From assembly GCA_037439465.1 (NCBI GenBank), contig JBBIVX010000004.1:1-64000 (forward strand): a stretch of DNA of 64,000 nt. Reading direction: 5' to 3'. This document shows, one piece after another, positions 26,076-33,963 of the stretch. Origin of the DNA: Parasulfuritortus sp037439465 (GTDB lineage: Bacteria; Pseudomonadota; Gammaproteobacteria; Burkholderiales; Thiobacillaceae). The notes beneath the pieces are model-generated. The model was given only the letters and a program-made list of their open reading frames with translations. It was not told where the DNA came from and did no database searches. The translations under genes were made by a program, and so were the position numbers. Each line of letters opens with the position of its first letter. Within the stretch, counting starts at the first letter, position 1.

Positions 26076-27553
26076 CCGCCGCCGGCCTGCGCGCCATCCC
26101 TTATGCCTTTGCCCGCCGCCACGGGGTGCTGGTGCGCGGCCTCGATGCCGATGGTCGGGCCGAGGTGCTGGTCCGCCCCGGCATTGATCCCATTGCCCTG
26201 GCCGAGGTGCGGCGGGTGCTCGGGCGGGACCTGCGCCTCACCGCGCAGGATGAGGCGCATTTCGCCCAGAGCCTCGCCCGCGCCTATTCCCGCGACGACG
26301 ACGCGGCGGCGCAACTGGCCGACGACCTCACCCAGGGCGAAGACCTGGCTGTCCTCGCGCAGGACCTGCCCAAGATAGAGGATCTGCTGGAGAGCGAAGA
26401 CGACGCCCCGGTCATTCGTCTCATCAACGCCGTGCTCACCCAGGCGGTGCGTGACGGCGCCTCCGATATTCACCTGGAACCCTATGAAGCGCGTGCGCTG
26501 GCCCGCTTTCGCATCGACGGCCGGCTCAAGGACGTGCTTACCCTGAACCGTGCGCTGCACCCGGCACTGGTGTCACGCATCAAGATCATGGCCGCCCTCG
26601 ACATCGCCGAGAAGCGTTTGCCGCAGGATGGACGCATCATGCTGCGCATCGCCGGGCGGCCCATGGACGTGAGGGTGTCCACCCTGCCGGTGGGGCATGG
26701 CGAGCGGGTGGTGTTGCGCCTGCTCGACAAGGAGGCCGGTCGCCTCGACCTCGCCGCGCTCGGCATGGATGCCGGCATGTTACAGGAGGTCGATGCGTTG
26801 GCCCACCGGCCGCACGGCATACTGCTCATCACCGGCCCCACCGGCAGCGGCAAGACCACCACCCTCTATGCCCTGCTCAAGCGGCTGGACGCCGGCTGTC
26901 GCAACATCATGACTGTGGAAGACCCGATCGAATACGACCTCGACGGCATCGCCCAGACCCAGGTCAATCCGAAGATCGACATGGACTTCGCCCGCGCCCT
27001 GCGCGCCATCCTGCGGCAGGACCCGGACGTGGTCATGATCGGCGAGATCCGTGATCTGGAGACGGCGCGCATCGCCGTGCAGGCGTCGCTCACCGGCCAC
27101 CTGGTGCTGGCCACACTGCACACCAACGACGCCGCCAGCGCCGTCACACGCCTGGTGGACATGGGCGTGGAACCTTATCTATTGGCCTCGGCCCTGGTTG
27201 GCGTGCTCGCCCAGCGCCTGGTGCGCCGCTTGTGTCCGCATTGCCGGCGCGAACGGCCGCTGCCGGAGGCGGAACGCCTATCCCTGGGCCTGCCCGGGTC
27301 CGCGGCTGTCTCCCGGTACGCCGAAGGCTGCCCTGATTGCGGCCAGAGCGGCTATCGTGGCCGTGGCGGCATCTATGAGCTGATGACCGTGGACGAAACG
27401 TTGCAGACCATGATCCACGACCGCGTCGCCGACCAGGCCATCCGCGATTACGCCCGTGGCCGCGGCATGCGCTCGCTGCGCGAGGACGGCGGACGCTGGG
27501 TGGCGGCCGGTCTGACCAGCGTCGAAGAAGTGCTCACGGCGACACATACCTAG
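26072..27553 (+). CDS. gspE: Type II secretion ATPase GspE
   Basis: This 493-residue secretion ATPase has an N-terminal domain binding GspL, then the motor domain with Walker A GPTGSGKTTTLYALL near residue 255, the Asp box and Walker B around DPDVVMIGEIRDLETARIA, and the His box LTGHLVLATLHTND. The four-cysteine zinc finger LCPHCR ... GCPDCGQSGYRGR near residues 390-430 is present. It hydrolyses ATP at the inner membrane to drive pseudopilus assembly. The start overlaps gspD (ATGA), and gspF follows after 2 bases. Confidence 0.96.
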   Translation: MTAAGLRAIPYAFARRHGVLVRGLDADGRAEVLVRPGIDPIALAEVRRVLGRDLRLTAQDEAHFAQSLARAYSRDDDAAAQLADDLTQGEDLAVLAQDLPKIEDLLESEDDAPVIRLINAVLTQAVRDGASDIHLEPYEARALARFRIDGRLKDVLTLNRALHPALVSRIKIMAALDIAEKRLPQDGRIMLRIAGRPMDVRVSTLPVGHGERVVLRLLDKEAGRLDLAALGMDAGMLQEVDALAHRPHGILLITGPTGSGKTTTLYALLKRLDAGCRNIMTVEDPIEYDLDGIAQTQVNPKIDMDFARALRAILRQDPDVVMIGEIRDLETARIAVQASLTGHLVLATLHTNDAASAVTRLVDMGVEPYLLASALVGVLAQRLVRRLCPHCRRERPLPEAERLSLGLPGSAAVSRYAEGCPDCGQSGYRGRGGIYELMTVDETLQTMIHDRVADQAIRDYARGRGMRSLREDGGRWVAAGLTSVEEVLTATHT

Positions 27554-27555
27554 CA

Positions 27556-28755
27556 ATGGCCGTTTTTCGCTACCAGGCCCTGGATGCGGCGGGCCGACGC
27601 CGCAAGGGTGTCATCGAGGCGGAGGGGGCGCGCCAGGCGCGGGCCCAGTTGCGTGCCCGCGCGCTGCTGCCGGAGACGCTGCAGCCGGCCGACGAGGCCC
27701 CGCGCCCCGGCCGCCCCGGCCGGGGCATCGCCGCCGCCATGCTGGCCCTGGCCACCCGCCAGCTGGCCGTTTTGCTGGAGGCTGGACTGACCCTCGAGGA
27801 GGCCCTGAGCCTGCTCATCGAGCAGGCGGAGGACGAGCGTATGGCGGTGGTGTTGACCACGGTGCGGGCCGACGTGCGCGGCGGCCAGAGCCTGGGCCGG
27901 GCACTGGCGGGGCAGCCGCAGGCCTTCGATCCACTGTATCGCGCCATCGTCGAGGCCGGCGAACATGCCGGCGCCTTGCCACAGGTCATGGAACGGCTGG
28001 CCGGCTGGCTGGAAGGACGCCAGGCGTTGCGGCAGAAATGGCTGGCGGCCCTGGCGTATCCCGCCATCGTCAGCGTGGTCGCCGTACTCATGCTGATCGG
28101 TCTGGTCACCTACGTGACGCCGCAGGTGCTGGCGGTCTTTGCCCACAGCAAGACAGCCTTGCCGCTGCCGACCCGGTTGTTGCTTGGCCTGTCCGATTTC
28201 ATCCGGCTGGCCTGGCCCTACCTGTTGGCTGCCGGCGCCGGTCTGGCGGTCGTGTTGCGCGAGTCGCTGCGGCGGCCGGCGTCGCGTCTGCGCCTGCATG
28301 CCGCCTGGCTGCGCCTGCCGCTGACCGGACGTCTCATCCGCACCACCGATACCGCGCGTTTCGCCGATACCCTGGCCATCCTGGCCGGGGCCGGCGTGCC
28401 GTTGCTCACGGCGTTGACGGCGGCGGCCGGGGTGCTCGCCAACGATGCCCTGAAACAGCAGGCGAGCGCAGCGACGGCGCGGGTACGCGAGGGCATGAGC
28501 CTGTCACGTGCCCTGGCCCAGGGGGGATTCTCGCCAGTGCTGACCCGTCTCATTGCCAGCGGCGAGGCCAGCGGCCGTCTGCCGCAGATGCTGGAAAAAG
28601 CGGCCAGGCAGCAGAGCGACGAGCTTGATCGCCGCCTGAGCCGTCTCACCACCTTGCTGGAACCGGCCCTGATCCTGGCTATGGGGCTCATGGTGCTGGC
28701 CATGGTACTGGCCATATTGCTGCCGATTTTTGAAATGAATCAGATCATTCGCTGA
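27556..28755 (+). CDS. gspF: Type II secretion platform protein GspF
   Basis: This 399-residue inner-membrane protein has two repeated T2SSF domains (around LATRQLAVLLEAGLTLEEAL and FADTLAILAGAGVPLLTAL), each with a GE.SG motif (IVEAGEHAGALPQVM, IASGEASGRLPQMLEKAA). Membrane segments lie near residues 168-190, 215-235 and at the C-terminus (MVLAMVLAILLPIFEM). It forms the platform core that contacts GspE and GspL. Four short GGCGTGAC repeats lie in the gap between it and gspG. Confidence 0.95.
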   Translation: MAVFRYQALDAAGRRRKGVIEAEGARQARAQLRARALLPETLQPADEAPRPGRPGRGIAAAMLALATRQLAVLLEAGLTLEEALSLLIEQAEDERMAVVLTTVRADVRGGQSLGRALAGQPQAFDPLYRAIVEAGEHAGALPQVMERLAGWLEGRQALRQKWLAALAYPAIVSVVAVLMLIGLVTYVTPQVLAVFAHSKTALPLPTRLLLGLSDFIRLAWPYLLAAGAGLAVVLRESLRRPASRLRLHAAWLRLPLTGRLIRTTDTARFADTLAILAGAGVPLLTALTAAAGVLANDALKQQASAATARVREGMSLSRALAQGGFSPVLTRLIASGEASGRLPQMLEKAARQQSDELDRRLSRLTTLLEPALILAMGLMVLAMVLAILLPIFEMNQIIR

Positions 28756-28756
28756 T

Positions 28757-28805
28757 GGCGTGACAGGAGAGGCGTGACATGAGAGGCGTGACGAAAAGGC
28801 GTGAC
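28757..28805 (+). repeat. Four short tandem GGCGTGAC repeats at the gspF/gspG boundary
   Basis: GGCGTGAC occurs at 28757, 28771, 28785 and 28798, giving a 13-14 base period. The array starts at the gspF stop region, runs through the 23-base gap and continues into the first codons of gspG. The gspG start codon lies between the second and third copies. Confidence 0.8.
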
Positions 28806-29246
28806 GGGAAACACTCGACGAGACAGGACAGGGCGCATGGCTTCACCCTCATCGAGGTCATGGTGGTCGTGGTCATACTGGGTGTGCTGGCGGCCCTTAT
28901 CGTCCCCAGGATCATGGGGCGGCCGGACGAGGCGCGGGCCACCGCCGCCCGCCAGGACATCGCCAGTCTGATGCAGGCACTGAAGATATACCGCCTGGAT
29001 AACCAGCATTATCCGAGCACCGAGCAGGGGCTTGAGGCCCTGGTGAATTTGCCGGCCAGCGCGCCGCTGCCGCGCAACTGGAAGGCGGGCGGCTATCTGG
29101 AGCGCTTGCCCCCCGACCCCTGGGGCCAGCCTTATCGGTACCTCAACCCCGGCCTGCACGGCGAGATCGATGTCTACAGTCTGGGTGCCGACGGCCAGCC
29201 GGGCGGCGAGGGCATAGACGCGGACATCGGCTCCTGGTCGCTGTGA
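28779..29246 (+). CDS. gspG: Major pseudopilin GspG
   Basis: This 155-residue protein is the main subunit of the pseudopilus. The prepilin peptidase site is in RAHG^FTLIEVMVVVVILG, with Glu at +5, giving a leader of about 20 polar residues. The mature part carries LKIYRLDNQHYPSTEQGLEA and LPPDPWGQPYRYLNPGLHGE, and ends near DADIGSWSL, the calcium-binding end typical of GspG. Upstream is the short tandem repeat array. Its stop overlaps the gspH start by 4 bases. No prepilin peptidase gene is present in the window. Confidence 0.96.
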   Translation: MRGVTKRRDGKHSTRQDRAHGFTLIEVMVVVVILGVLAALIVPRIMGRPDEARATAARQDIASLMQALKIYRLDNQHYPSTEQGLEALVNLPASAPLPRNWKAGGYLERLPPDPWGQPYRYLNPGLHGEIDVYSLGADGQPGGEGIDADIGSWSL

Positions 29247-29761
29247 TTCTGGTGCAAGTTGGCGCCCCAGCCCGGATATTTCACCGGCCAGGCGAGAAAG
29301 CCGGGCGAGGCTTTACCCTGATCGAGGTCATGGTGGTGCTGGTCATCGTCGCCATCCTCGCCGGCCTGGTGGCCGGTGCCCTGCGCTCCGATCCCGGCCG
29401 GGCGGTGGAGGCCGAGGCCTGGCGTCTGGCCCGCTTGGTGGAGCGCCTGCCGCGTGAGGCGGCCTTGACCGGCGAGGTGCTCGCCCTGCGCTGGCAGGCC
29501 GGCGGTTACGCCGTGGAGCGGCGCGATCCGCAAGGCGGCTGGAAAATTCTGGAGTCGGACGCAGTGTTCGCGCCTCGGCGATTCGCCGCTGGCCTGGCCC
29601 TGGCCGGCCAGGGTGAAGCGATCTTCGTGCCGGAAGAAGACAGCCCGCCGCTGCGCCTCACCCTGACGGACGGTGCGGCCGCGGCGGTGATTGAGGTTAG
29701 CGCCCTGGGCGAGGCCATGGTCAGGCGCAATGATGCGCTCGCCGCAGGGGGACGGCCATGA
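29243..29761 (+). CDS. gspH: Minor pseudopilin GspH
   Basis: This 172-residue protein has a type IV prepilin signal, KAGRG^FTLIEVMVVLVIVAI, with Glu at +5. The rest is a compact periplasmic domain with an E-rich start (AVEAEAWRLARLVERLPREA) and a beta-rich tail. The start shown is a GTG that overlaps the gspG stop by 4 bases; a GTG three codons later is an alternative. Its place between gspG and gspI fixes the identity, since GspH sequences diverge strongly. Confidence 0.86.
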   Translation: MILVQVGAPARIFHRPGEKAGRGFTLIEVMVVLVIVAILAGLVAGALRSDPGRAVEAEAWRLARLVERLPREAALTGEVLALRWQAGGYAVERRDPQGGWKILESDAVFAPRRFAAGLALAGQGEAIFVPEEDSPPLRLTLTDGAAAAVIEVSALGEAMVRRNDALAAGGRP

Positions 29762-30117
29762 GCCGCGGTTTCACCCTGCTGGAGGTGCTGGTGGCGCTGT
29801 TCGTCGCTGCCGTTACCCTCACTGCCGCCAGCCGTGCCGTGGGCCTGGCGGTCGATGGCGCGACCGCCAGCCGCGAGCGTACCCTGGCCTTGTGGCTGGC
29901 AAAGGATCGCTTGGCCGAGAGGCAGACAGCGCCGTTGCCTCCGCCACTCGGCCGGCAGCAGGGCGAGGCTGTCGAGGGCGGTGTGGAACTGGCCTGGCAG
30001 GAAGAGATCAGCGCCACCCCCAACCCCCGCTTCAGTCTGGTGCGCGTCGTGGTGGCCCGCGCCGATAAGCCCGATTATGCCTTGGCGACCCTGAGCGGCT
30101 ATGTGGTGCGCCGATGA
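29758..30117 (+). CDS. gspI: Minor pseudopilin GspI
   Basis: This 119-residue protein starts MSRG^FTLLEVLVALFVAAV, a very short prepilin leader with Glu at +5. The mature part has the TLALWLAKDRLAERQT segment typical of GspI and a short beta-rich end. GspI, GspJ and GspK form the tip of the pseudopilus. Its ATG overlaps gspH by 4 bases and its TGA overlaps gspJ by 4 bases. Confidence 0.92.
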   Translation: MSRGFTLLEVLVALFVAAVTLTAASRAVGLAVDGATASRERTLALWLAKDRLAERQTAPLPPPLGRQQGEAVEGGVELAWQEEISATPNPRFSLVRVVVARADKPDYALATLSGYVVRR

Positions 30118-30674
30118 GTGAACGTGGCCTCACCCTGGTGGAAGTCCTGGTCGCCCTGTTCATCATGGCGGTGCTGGCGGTGCTGTCCTGGCGCACCGTG
30201 GCCGCCATGACCGACACGCAAACTTACCTTGAGGACAGCCGCCGCCGTTTCGACCGGCTGGCGGACGCGGTGGACCTCATGGAGCGGGACCTGGCTTGCG
30301 TCGTGGAAGCGCCCGGCGAGCCCGGTCTGCGTGGCGAGGGGGGCGAGGGCGGGCGCTACGGTGAGCTGCGTTTCAGCCGCAGCGGCTCGGGCTATCGCGC
30401 TGACGCTGGCATCCAACAACTGGGTTACCGCTGGCAGGACGGCCGTTTGGAAAAACTGCTCTACCCGGAGTCCTGGTCGCTGAATGCGGCAGCGGAGCGG
30501 CGTCTGCTGCTGGAGGGAGTGGTGAGCGGCCTCTATTTTCGCTTCCTCGACCGCAGCGGACAGTGGCAGCCGCGCTGGCCGGTGGCGACAGTGACCGGCC
30601 TGCCGCGCGCCGTCGAGGCCCGTTTCCTGCTCGCCGGGGGGGGCGAGGTCCGGCGCGTCTACCCGCTGCCATGA
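30114..30674 (+). CDS. gspJ: Minor pseudopilin GspJ
   Basis: This 186-residue protein starts MSERG^LTLVEVLVALFIMA with Glu at +5. The following region DTQTYLEDSRRRFDRLADAV and LMERDLACVVEAPGE matches GspJ, and the C-terminal part is beta rich (SGLYFRFLDRSGQWQPRWPV). GspJ is part of the pseudopilus tip complex with GspI and GspK. It overlaps both neighbours by 4 bases. Confidence 0.93.
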   Translation: MSERGLTLVEVLVALFIMAVLAVLSWRTVAAMTDTQTYLEDSRRRFDRLADAVDLMERDLACVVEAPGEPGLRGEGGEGGRYGELRFSRSGSGYRADAGIQQLGYRWQDGRLEKLLYPESWSLNAAAERRLLLEGVVSGLYFRFLDRSGQWQPRWPVATVTGLPRAVEARFLLAGGGEVRRVYPLP

Positions 30675-31627
30675 AAGAACGCGGCGTCGCCCTGCTCGGC
30701 GTCCTGCTGGTGGTCGCCCTGGTCACTGTGCTGGCGGTGAACCTGGCGCAATCCAACCTGGTGCGCCTGGGTACACTCGAGCGCCGCCAGGAGGCGGCGC
30801 AGGCCTGGCAGATATGGCTGGCCGGGCTGGAATGGAGCCGCGACATATTGCGCGAGGACCTGCGCCGCGGCCGCATCGATCACCCCAGCGAGGCCTGGGC
30901 GCGCGGCCTTCGCGACTACCCGGCGGAGGGTGGCGCACTCAGTGGGGTGATGGAGGATGCGCAGGGACGTTTCAATCTCAACAGCCTGGTCCGCAACAAA
31001 CAAGTGTCGCCGCCCGACCTGGCGCTGTTCCGGCGTTTATTGGCCGGTCTCGGGCTCGACCCCGGTCTGGCGGCGGCGGTGGTGGACTGGATCGACGCCG
31101 ATTCCACCGCCCTGCCCGGCGGTGCCGAGGAGGCCGACTACACGCGTCTGCAGGCGCCTTATCGCGCGGCCAACCGCCCCTTCGCGCACCTGTCGGAACT
31201 CTTGTGGGTGCGCGGTTTCGATAGCGCCACTGTGGCCCGGCTGCGCCCGTATGTCACGGTGCTGCCGACGGCCACGGCGATCAATATCAACAGCGCCCCG
31301 CCGGTGCTGCTGGCGGCACTGTTACCGGGCCTGAATGCGGCCGAGATCGAGAGGCTGGCGCAGGCACGGCCATTTGCCGATCAGCTCGCCCTGCATGCCG
31401 CCCTGCCGGGTGGCACCCAGGTGGACGGCGGTCTCGTGCAGTTGGCCAGCCATTACTTTTTACTCCGCCTGAGTGTGCGTTATGGTCAGGTGAAAGTGGA
31501 GGGCGAGGCCCTATTGCAGCGGCAGGCCGGTCTGCCAAACGTGGTCTGGCGAAGGCGCGGGCTGGCAGAGCCGCTGCGGGTGGATAATCCGCTTGGCGAA
31601 GCGGAGTTGAGGATGAATTACCGATGA
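30671..31627 (+). CDS. gspK: Minor pseudopilin GspK
   Basis: This 318-residue protein begins MKERG^VALLGVLLVVALVTV. It has a prepilin-type leader but no Glu at +5, as usual for GspK, the largest pseudopilin, which caps the tip. The mature part has NLNSLVRNKQ, the acidic/aspartate stretch VVDWIDADSTALPGGAEEADY, a helix-hairpin-like NINSAPPVLLAALLPGL, and the typical HYFLLRLSVRYGQVKVEGE end. I chose the ATG overlapping the gspJ stop; the open frame upstream is noncoding. Confidence 0.93.
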   Translation: MKERGVALLGVLLVVALVTVLAVNLAQSNLVRLGTLERRQEAAQAWQIWLAGLEWSRDILREDLRRGRIDHPSEAWARGLRDYPAEGGALSGVMEDAQGRFNLNSLVRNKQVSPPDLALFRRLLAGLGLDPGLAAAVVDWIDADSTALPGGAEEADYTRLQAPYRAANRPFAHLSELLWVRGFDSATVARLRPYVTVLPTATAININSAPPVLLAALLPGLNAAEIERLAQARPFADQLALHAALPGGTQVDGGLVQLASHYFLLRLSVRYGQVKVEGEALLQRQAGLPNVVWRRRGLAEPLRVDNPLGEAELRMNYR

Positions 31628-32790
31628 GCGAGACCCTTTGGATCAAGCTGACGGCGGCCGCTGCCACCGGAGCGCCGTTGCCCTGGGTGCGGCTCGACGC
31701 CGCCGGGCGGGTGCGCGCGCGCGGCTGTGACCGCGTCGACCGGTTGCCCGTCGGCCTGCCGCGCCAGGCGGTGGTGGCGGCGGAGCAGGTGCTGTGGACG
31801 CGTTTGACACTGCCCGGCGGCCGTGCCCTGCGTGGCCCGGCGCTGGCTTATGCCCTGGAAGAGCGTCTCGTGGACGAGCCGGAGGCGGTGCATGCGGTGG
31901 CCGCCAGGGCCGGGCCGGACGGCCGTGCAGCGGTGGCGGTGACGGCGCGCGACTGGTTTGCGGCGGCGCTGGCCACGGTGCGGCCTGTGCGTGTGCTGGT
32001 GGAGCCAGCCTTGCTGCCGGCCAGTGCCGAGGAGTGGCATCTGGTCTGGACGGAGGCCCCCTTCCTGGTGACCGGGGAGGGGGCCGTACAACTGTCATTG
32101 GATGAAGCAGAGGCGCGCGATCTCGGCAGATTGGCACTTAGCCGCGCGCCGCTGCGGCCGGCTCGCCTTATCGTCCATGGCGGACCCGATAGGCCCCCGC
32201 CGTTGCCGGAACAGTGGCGCGATAGCCTGGGGATTGTGGTGGAAGTGGGGGCCATCTTCGACTGGGCGGCGGCGGCACAGGCCAACGCCGGCCAGGGACT
32301 TAACCTATTGCAAGGCGAGTTTGGACAGGGTCCGCGCTGGCGTCTCGACAGCCGCGCCTGGCAGCCGGTAATCGGCCTGGCGGCGGCGTTATTGTCGATC
32401 AACGCGCTCGGTTGGCTGGCCGGAGTCGGCCTCGATGCCTGGCAGGCCGAGCGTCTCAGGGCATCCAACCGCGCCATGTTTGTCGCCACCTTCCCGGCAA
32501 CGCGGGTGGTGGACCCGGTCCTGCAGATGCGGCGCCTGGTGGCGGAACGGCGCCATGCGGCCGGCGCGGCGACCGCCGGCGACTTTCTGCCGCTGTGGGC
32601 ACACGCCGGCGAAGTGCTGCCGGCTGGCGCCCGCGCGGCAGTGCGCGAGGTGGGTTTCGAAAACGGCCGGCTGATCCTGCTCCTGCCGGCGGCGGCCGCC
32701 ACCCCGAGTTGGGAGGACGCCGGCCTGCGCGCCGGGCAGCGGCCGGCCGAAGCCGGCTGGGTGGAATGGAATCTGGAGGCGCAGCCATGA
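31624..32790 (+). CDS. gspL: Type II secretion protein GspL
   Basis: This 388-residue protein has an N-terminal cytoplasmic actin-like region (about residues 1-240), including LRGPALAYALEERLVDEPEA and QGLNLLQGEFGQ, a single transmembrane segment near 250 (VIGLAAALLSINALGWLAGV), and a periplasmic ferredoxin-like part. GspL recruits GspE to the membrane and pairs with GspM. It overlaps gspK and gspM by 4 bases each. Confidence 0.92.
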   Translation: MSETLWIKLTAAAATGAPLPWVRLDAAGRVRARGCDRVDRLPVGLPRQAVVAAEQVLWTRLTLPGGRALRGPALAYALEERLVDEPEAVHAVAARAGPDGRAAVAVTARDWFAAALATVRPVRVLVEPALLPASAEEWHLVWTEAPFLVTGEGAVQLSLDEAEARDLGRLALSRAPLRPARLIVHGGPDRPPPLPEQWRDSLGIVVEVGAIFDWAAAAQANAGQGLNLLQGEFGQGPRWRLDSRAWQPVIGLAAALLSINALGWLAGVGLDAWQAERLRASNRAMFVATFPATRVVDPVLQMRRLVAERRHAAGAATAGDFLPLWAHAGEVLPAGARAAVREVGFENGRLILLLPAAAATPSWEDAGLRAGQRPAEAGWVEWNLEAQP

Positions 32791-33239
32791 ACGACTATTG
32801 GCAGTCGCGCACGCCCCGCGAACGCCTACTGCTGCGCGCCGCGGCCGCCAGCCTCGTGCTGGCCCTGCTTTGGTTGCTGGTGCTGGAGCCTCTGCGAGTG
32901 GCGGGAAATAAGGCAGAGAGGGCACTGCCGGCGTTGCATCGGCAGGCGGCCGAGATGCGCCTCCTGGCAGCCGAGACCAGACAGTTGCAGGCCCACGCCG
33001 GGCCGGTTGCGGTCAGTGCCACCGACCTCGAAAAAGGTGCCGGCCACTTCGGGCTGGCCCCGGCGATCACACCACAGGGAGAGGGACGCTTCGCCGTGCG
33101 CTTGCAAGGAGTGTCGCTGACGGCCTTGCTGGACTGGCTCGGTCATGTGCAGCGCGAATCGCATCTCTTTGTCTGGCAGGCCAGGCTGCGCGCCGCTGGC
33201 GAGGGCAGGGTGGAGGCGCAACTGGTGCTGGCGCCGTGA
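32787..33239 (+). CDS. gspM: Type II secretion protein GspM
   Basis: This 150-residue protein has a short cytoplasmic start (MNDYWQSRTPRERLLLRAAA), one transmembrane segment (LVLALLWLLVLEPL), a coiled-coil-like stretch (LHRQAAEMRLLAAETRQLQA) and a small ferredoxin-like periplasmic domain. This is the standard GspM layout; it stabilises GspL. Its identity rests on topology and on its place between gspL and gspN. Confidence 0.9.
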   Translation: MNDYWQSRTPRERLLLRAAAASLVLALLWLLVLEPLRVAGNKAERALPALHRQAAEMRLLAAETRQLQAHAGPVAVSATDLEKGAGHFGLAPAITPQGEGRFAVRLQGVSLTALLDWLGHVQRESHLFVWQARLRAAGEGRVEAQLVLAP

Positions 33240-33904
33240 AGATACAGCACTGGATCGGTGGCTTGCTGGCTTACGTGATCGCCCTGGTCGTGCTGGTCCC
33301 GGCCACCTGGCTGGCGCCGCTGGCGCAGACCTATGGTGATGACCGGCTGCATTTCTCAGGTCTGAGCGGTCGCCTCTGGAACGGCGCCGCCGAACATCTG
33401 GAAATCCGCGCCGGGGACCGCTCGCCGCTGCGGCTCGAACGGTTTCGCTGGCGCCTCAGTCCGCTGCGCCTGCTCAGCGGTGAAGCGCCCATTTATGTCG
33501 AGAATGGCGGCGGCGACCTTACCCTGAGCGGCTGGCTGCGACCGCTGGGCGAAGGGATAAGCTTGCGCCAGATAAAACTGGAAACCTCGCTGGCTACGGT
33601 GCTTGCGTGGCTGCCGGGTCTGGCCGGGCAGGACCTGGTGGGAACGTTGAGTCTATCGGCGGACGCCATGACGCTGGGCAGGACCTATGCCGGGGAGGGC
33701 GAGGGCGTGCTGCGCATTGACGCCGCCGCTGCCCTGAAACTCCCCGCCGGTCGTTACCGCCTGGCGCTGCAAGGTCAGGGCGGGCGCCTGGTGCTGCGCT
33801 GGAATGGTCCCGAAGGCCCCCGTTCCATGAGCGGCAGCGGCTGGTGGGATGGCCGCTTGCATCTGGATGGCGCGCCCGATGCGGCGCATGGCGGTACACG
33901 CTGA
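33236..33904 (+). CDS. gspN: Type II secretion protein GspN
   Basis: This 222-residue protein has an N-terminal membrane anchor (GGLLAYVIALVVLVPATWLA) and a beta-rich periplasmic domain with GLSGRLWNGAAEHLEI and RFRWRLSPLRLLSG, as in GspN. GspN is accessory and is absent from many type II systems. The start is GTG, overlapping gspM by 4 bases (GTGA). It is the last gsp gene; 59 bases follow before the next gene. Confidence 0.88.
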   Translation: MKIQHWIGGLLAYVIALVVLVPATWLAPLAQTYGDDRLHFSGLSGRLWNGAAEHLEIRAGDRSPLRLERFRWRLSPLRLLSGEAPIYVENGGGDLTLSGWLRPLGEGISLRQIKLETSLATVLAWLPGLAGQDLVGTLSLSADAMTLGRTYAGEGEGVLRIDAAAALKLPAGRYRLALQGQGGRLVLRWNGPEGPRSMSGSGWWDGRLHLDGAPDAAHGGTR

Positions 33905-33963
33905 CGCGACATCCAATAAAGGGATATTCTTATCAAGGTTTTTCAACAGAAAGGGGAGTGAAC

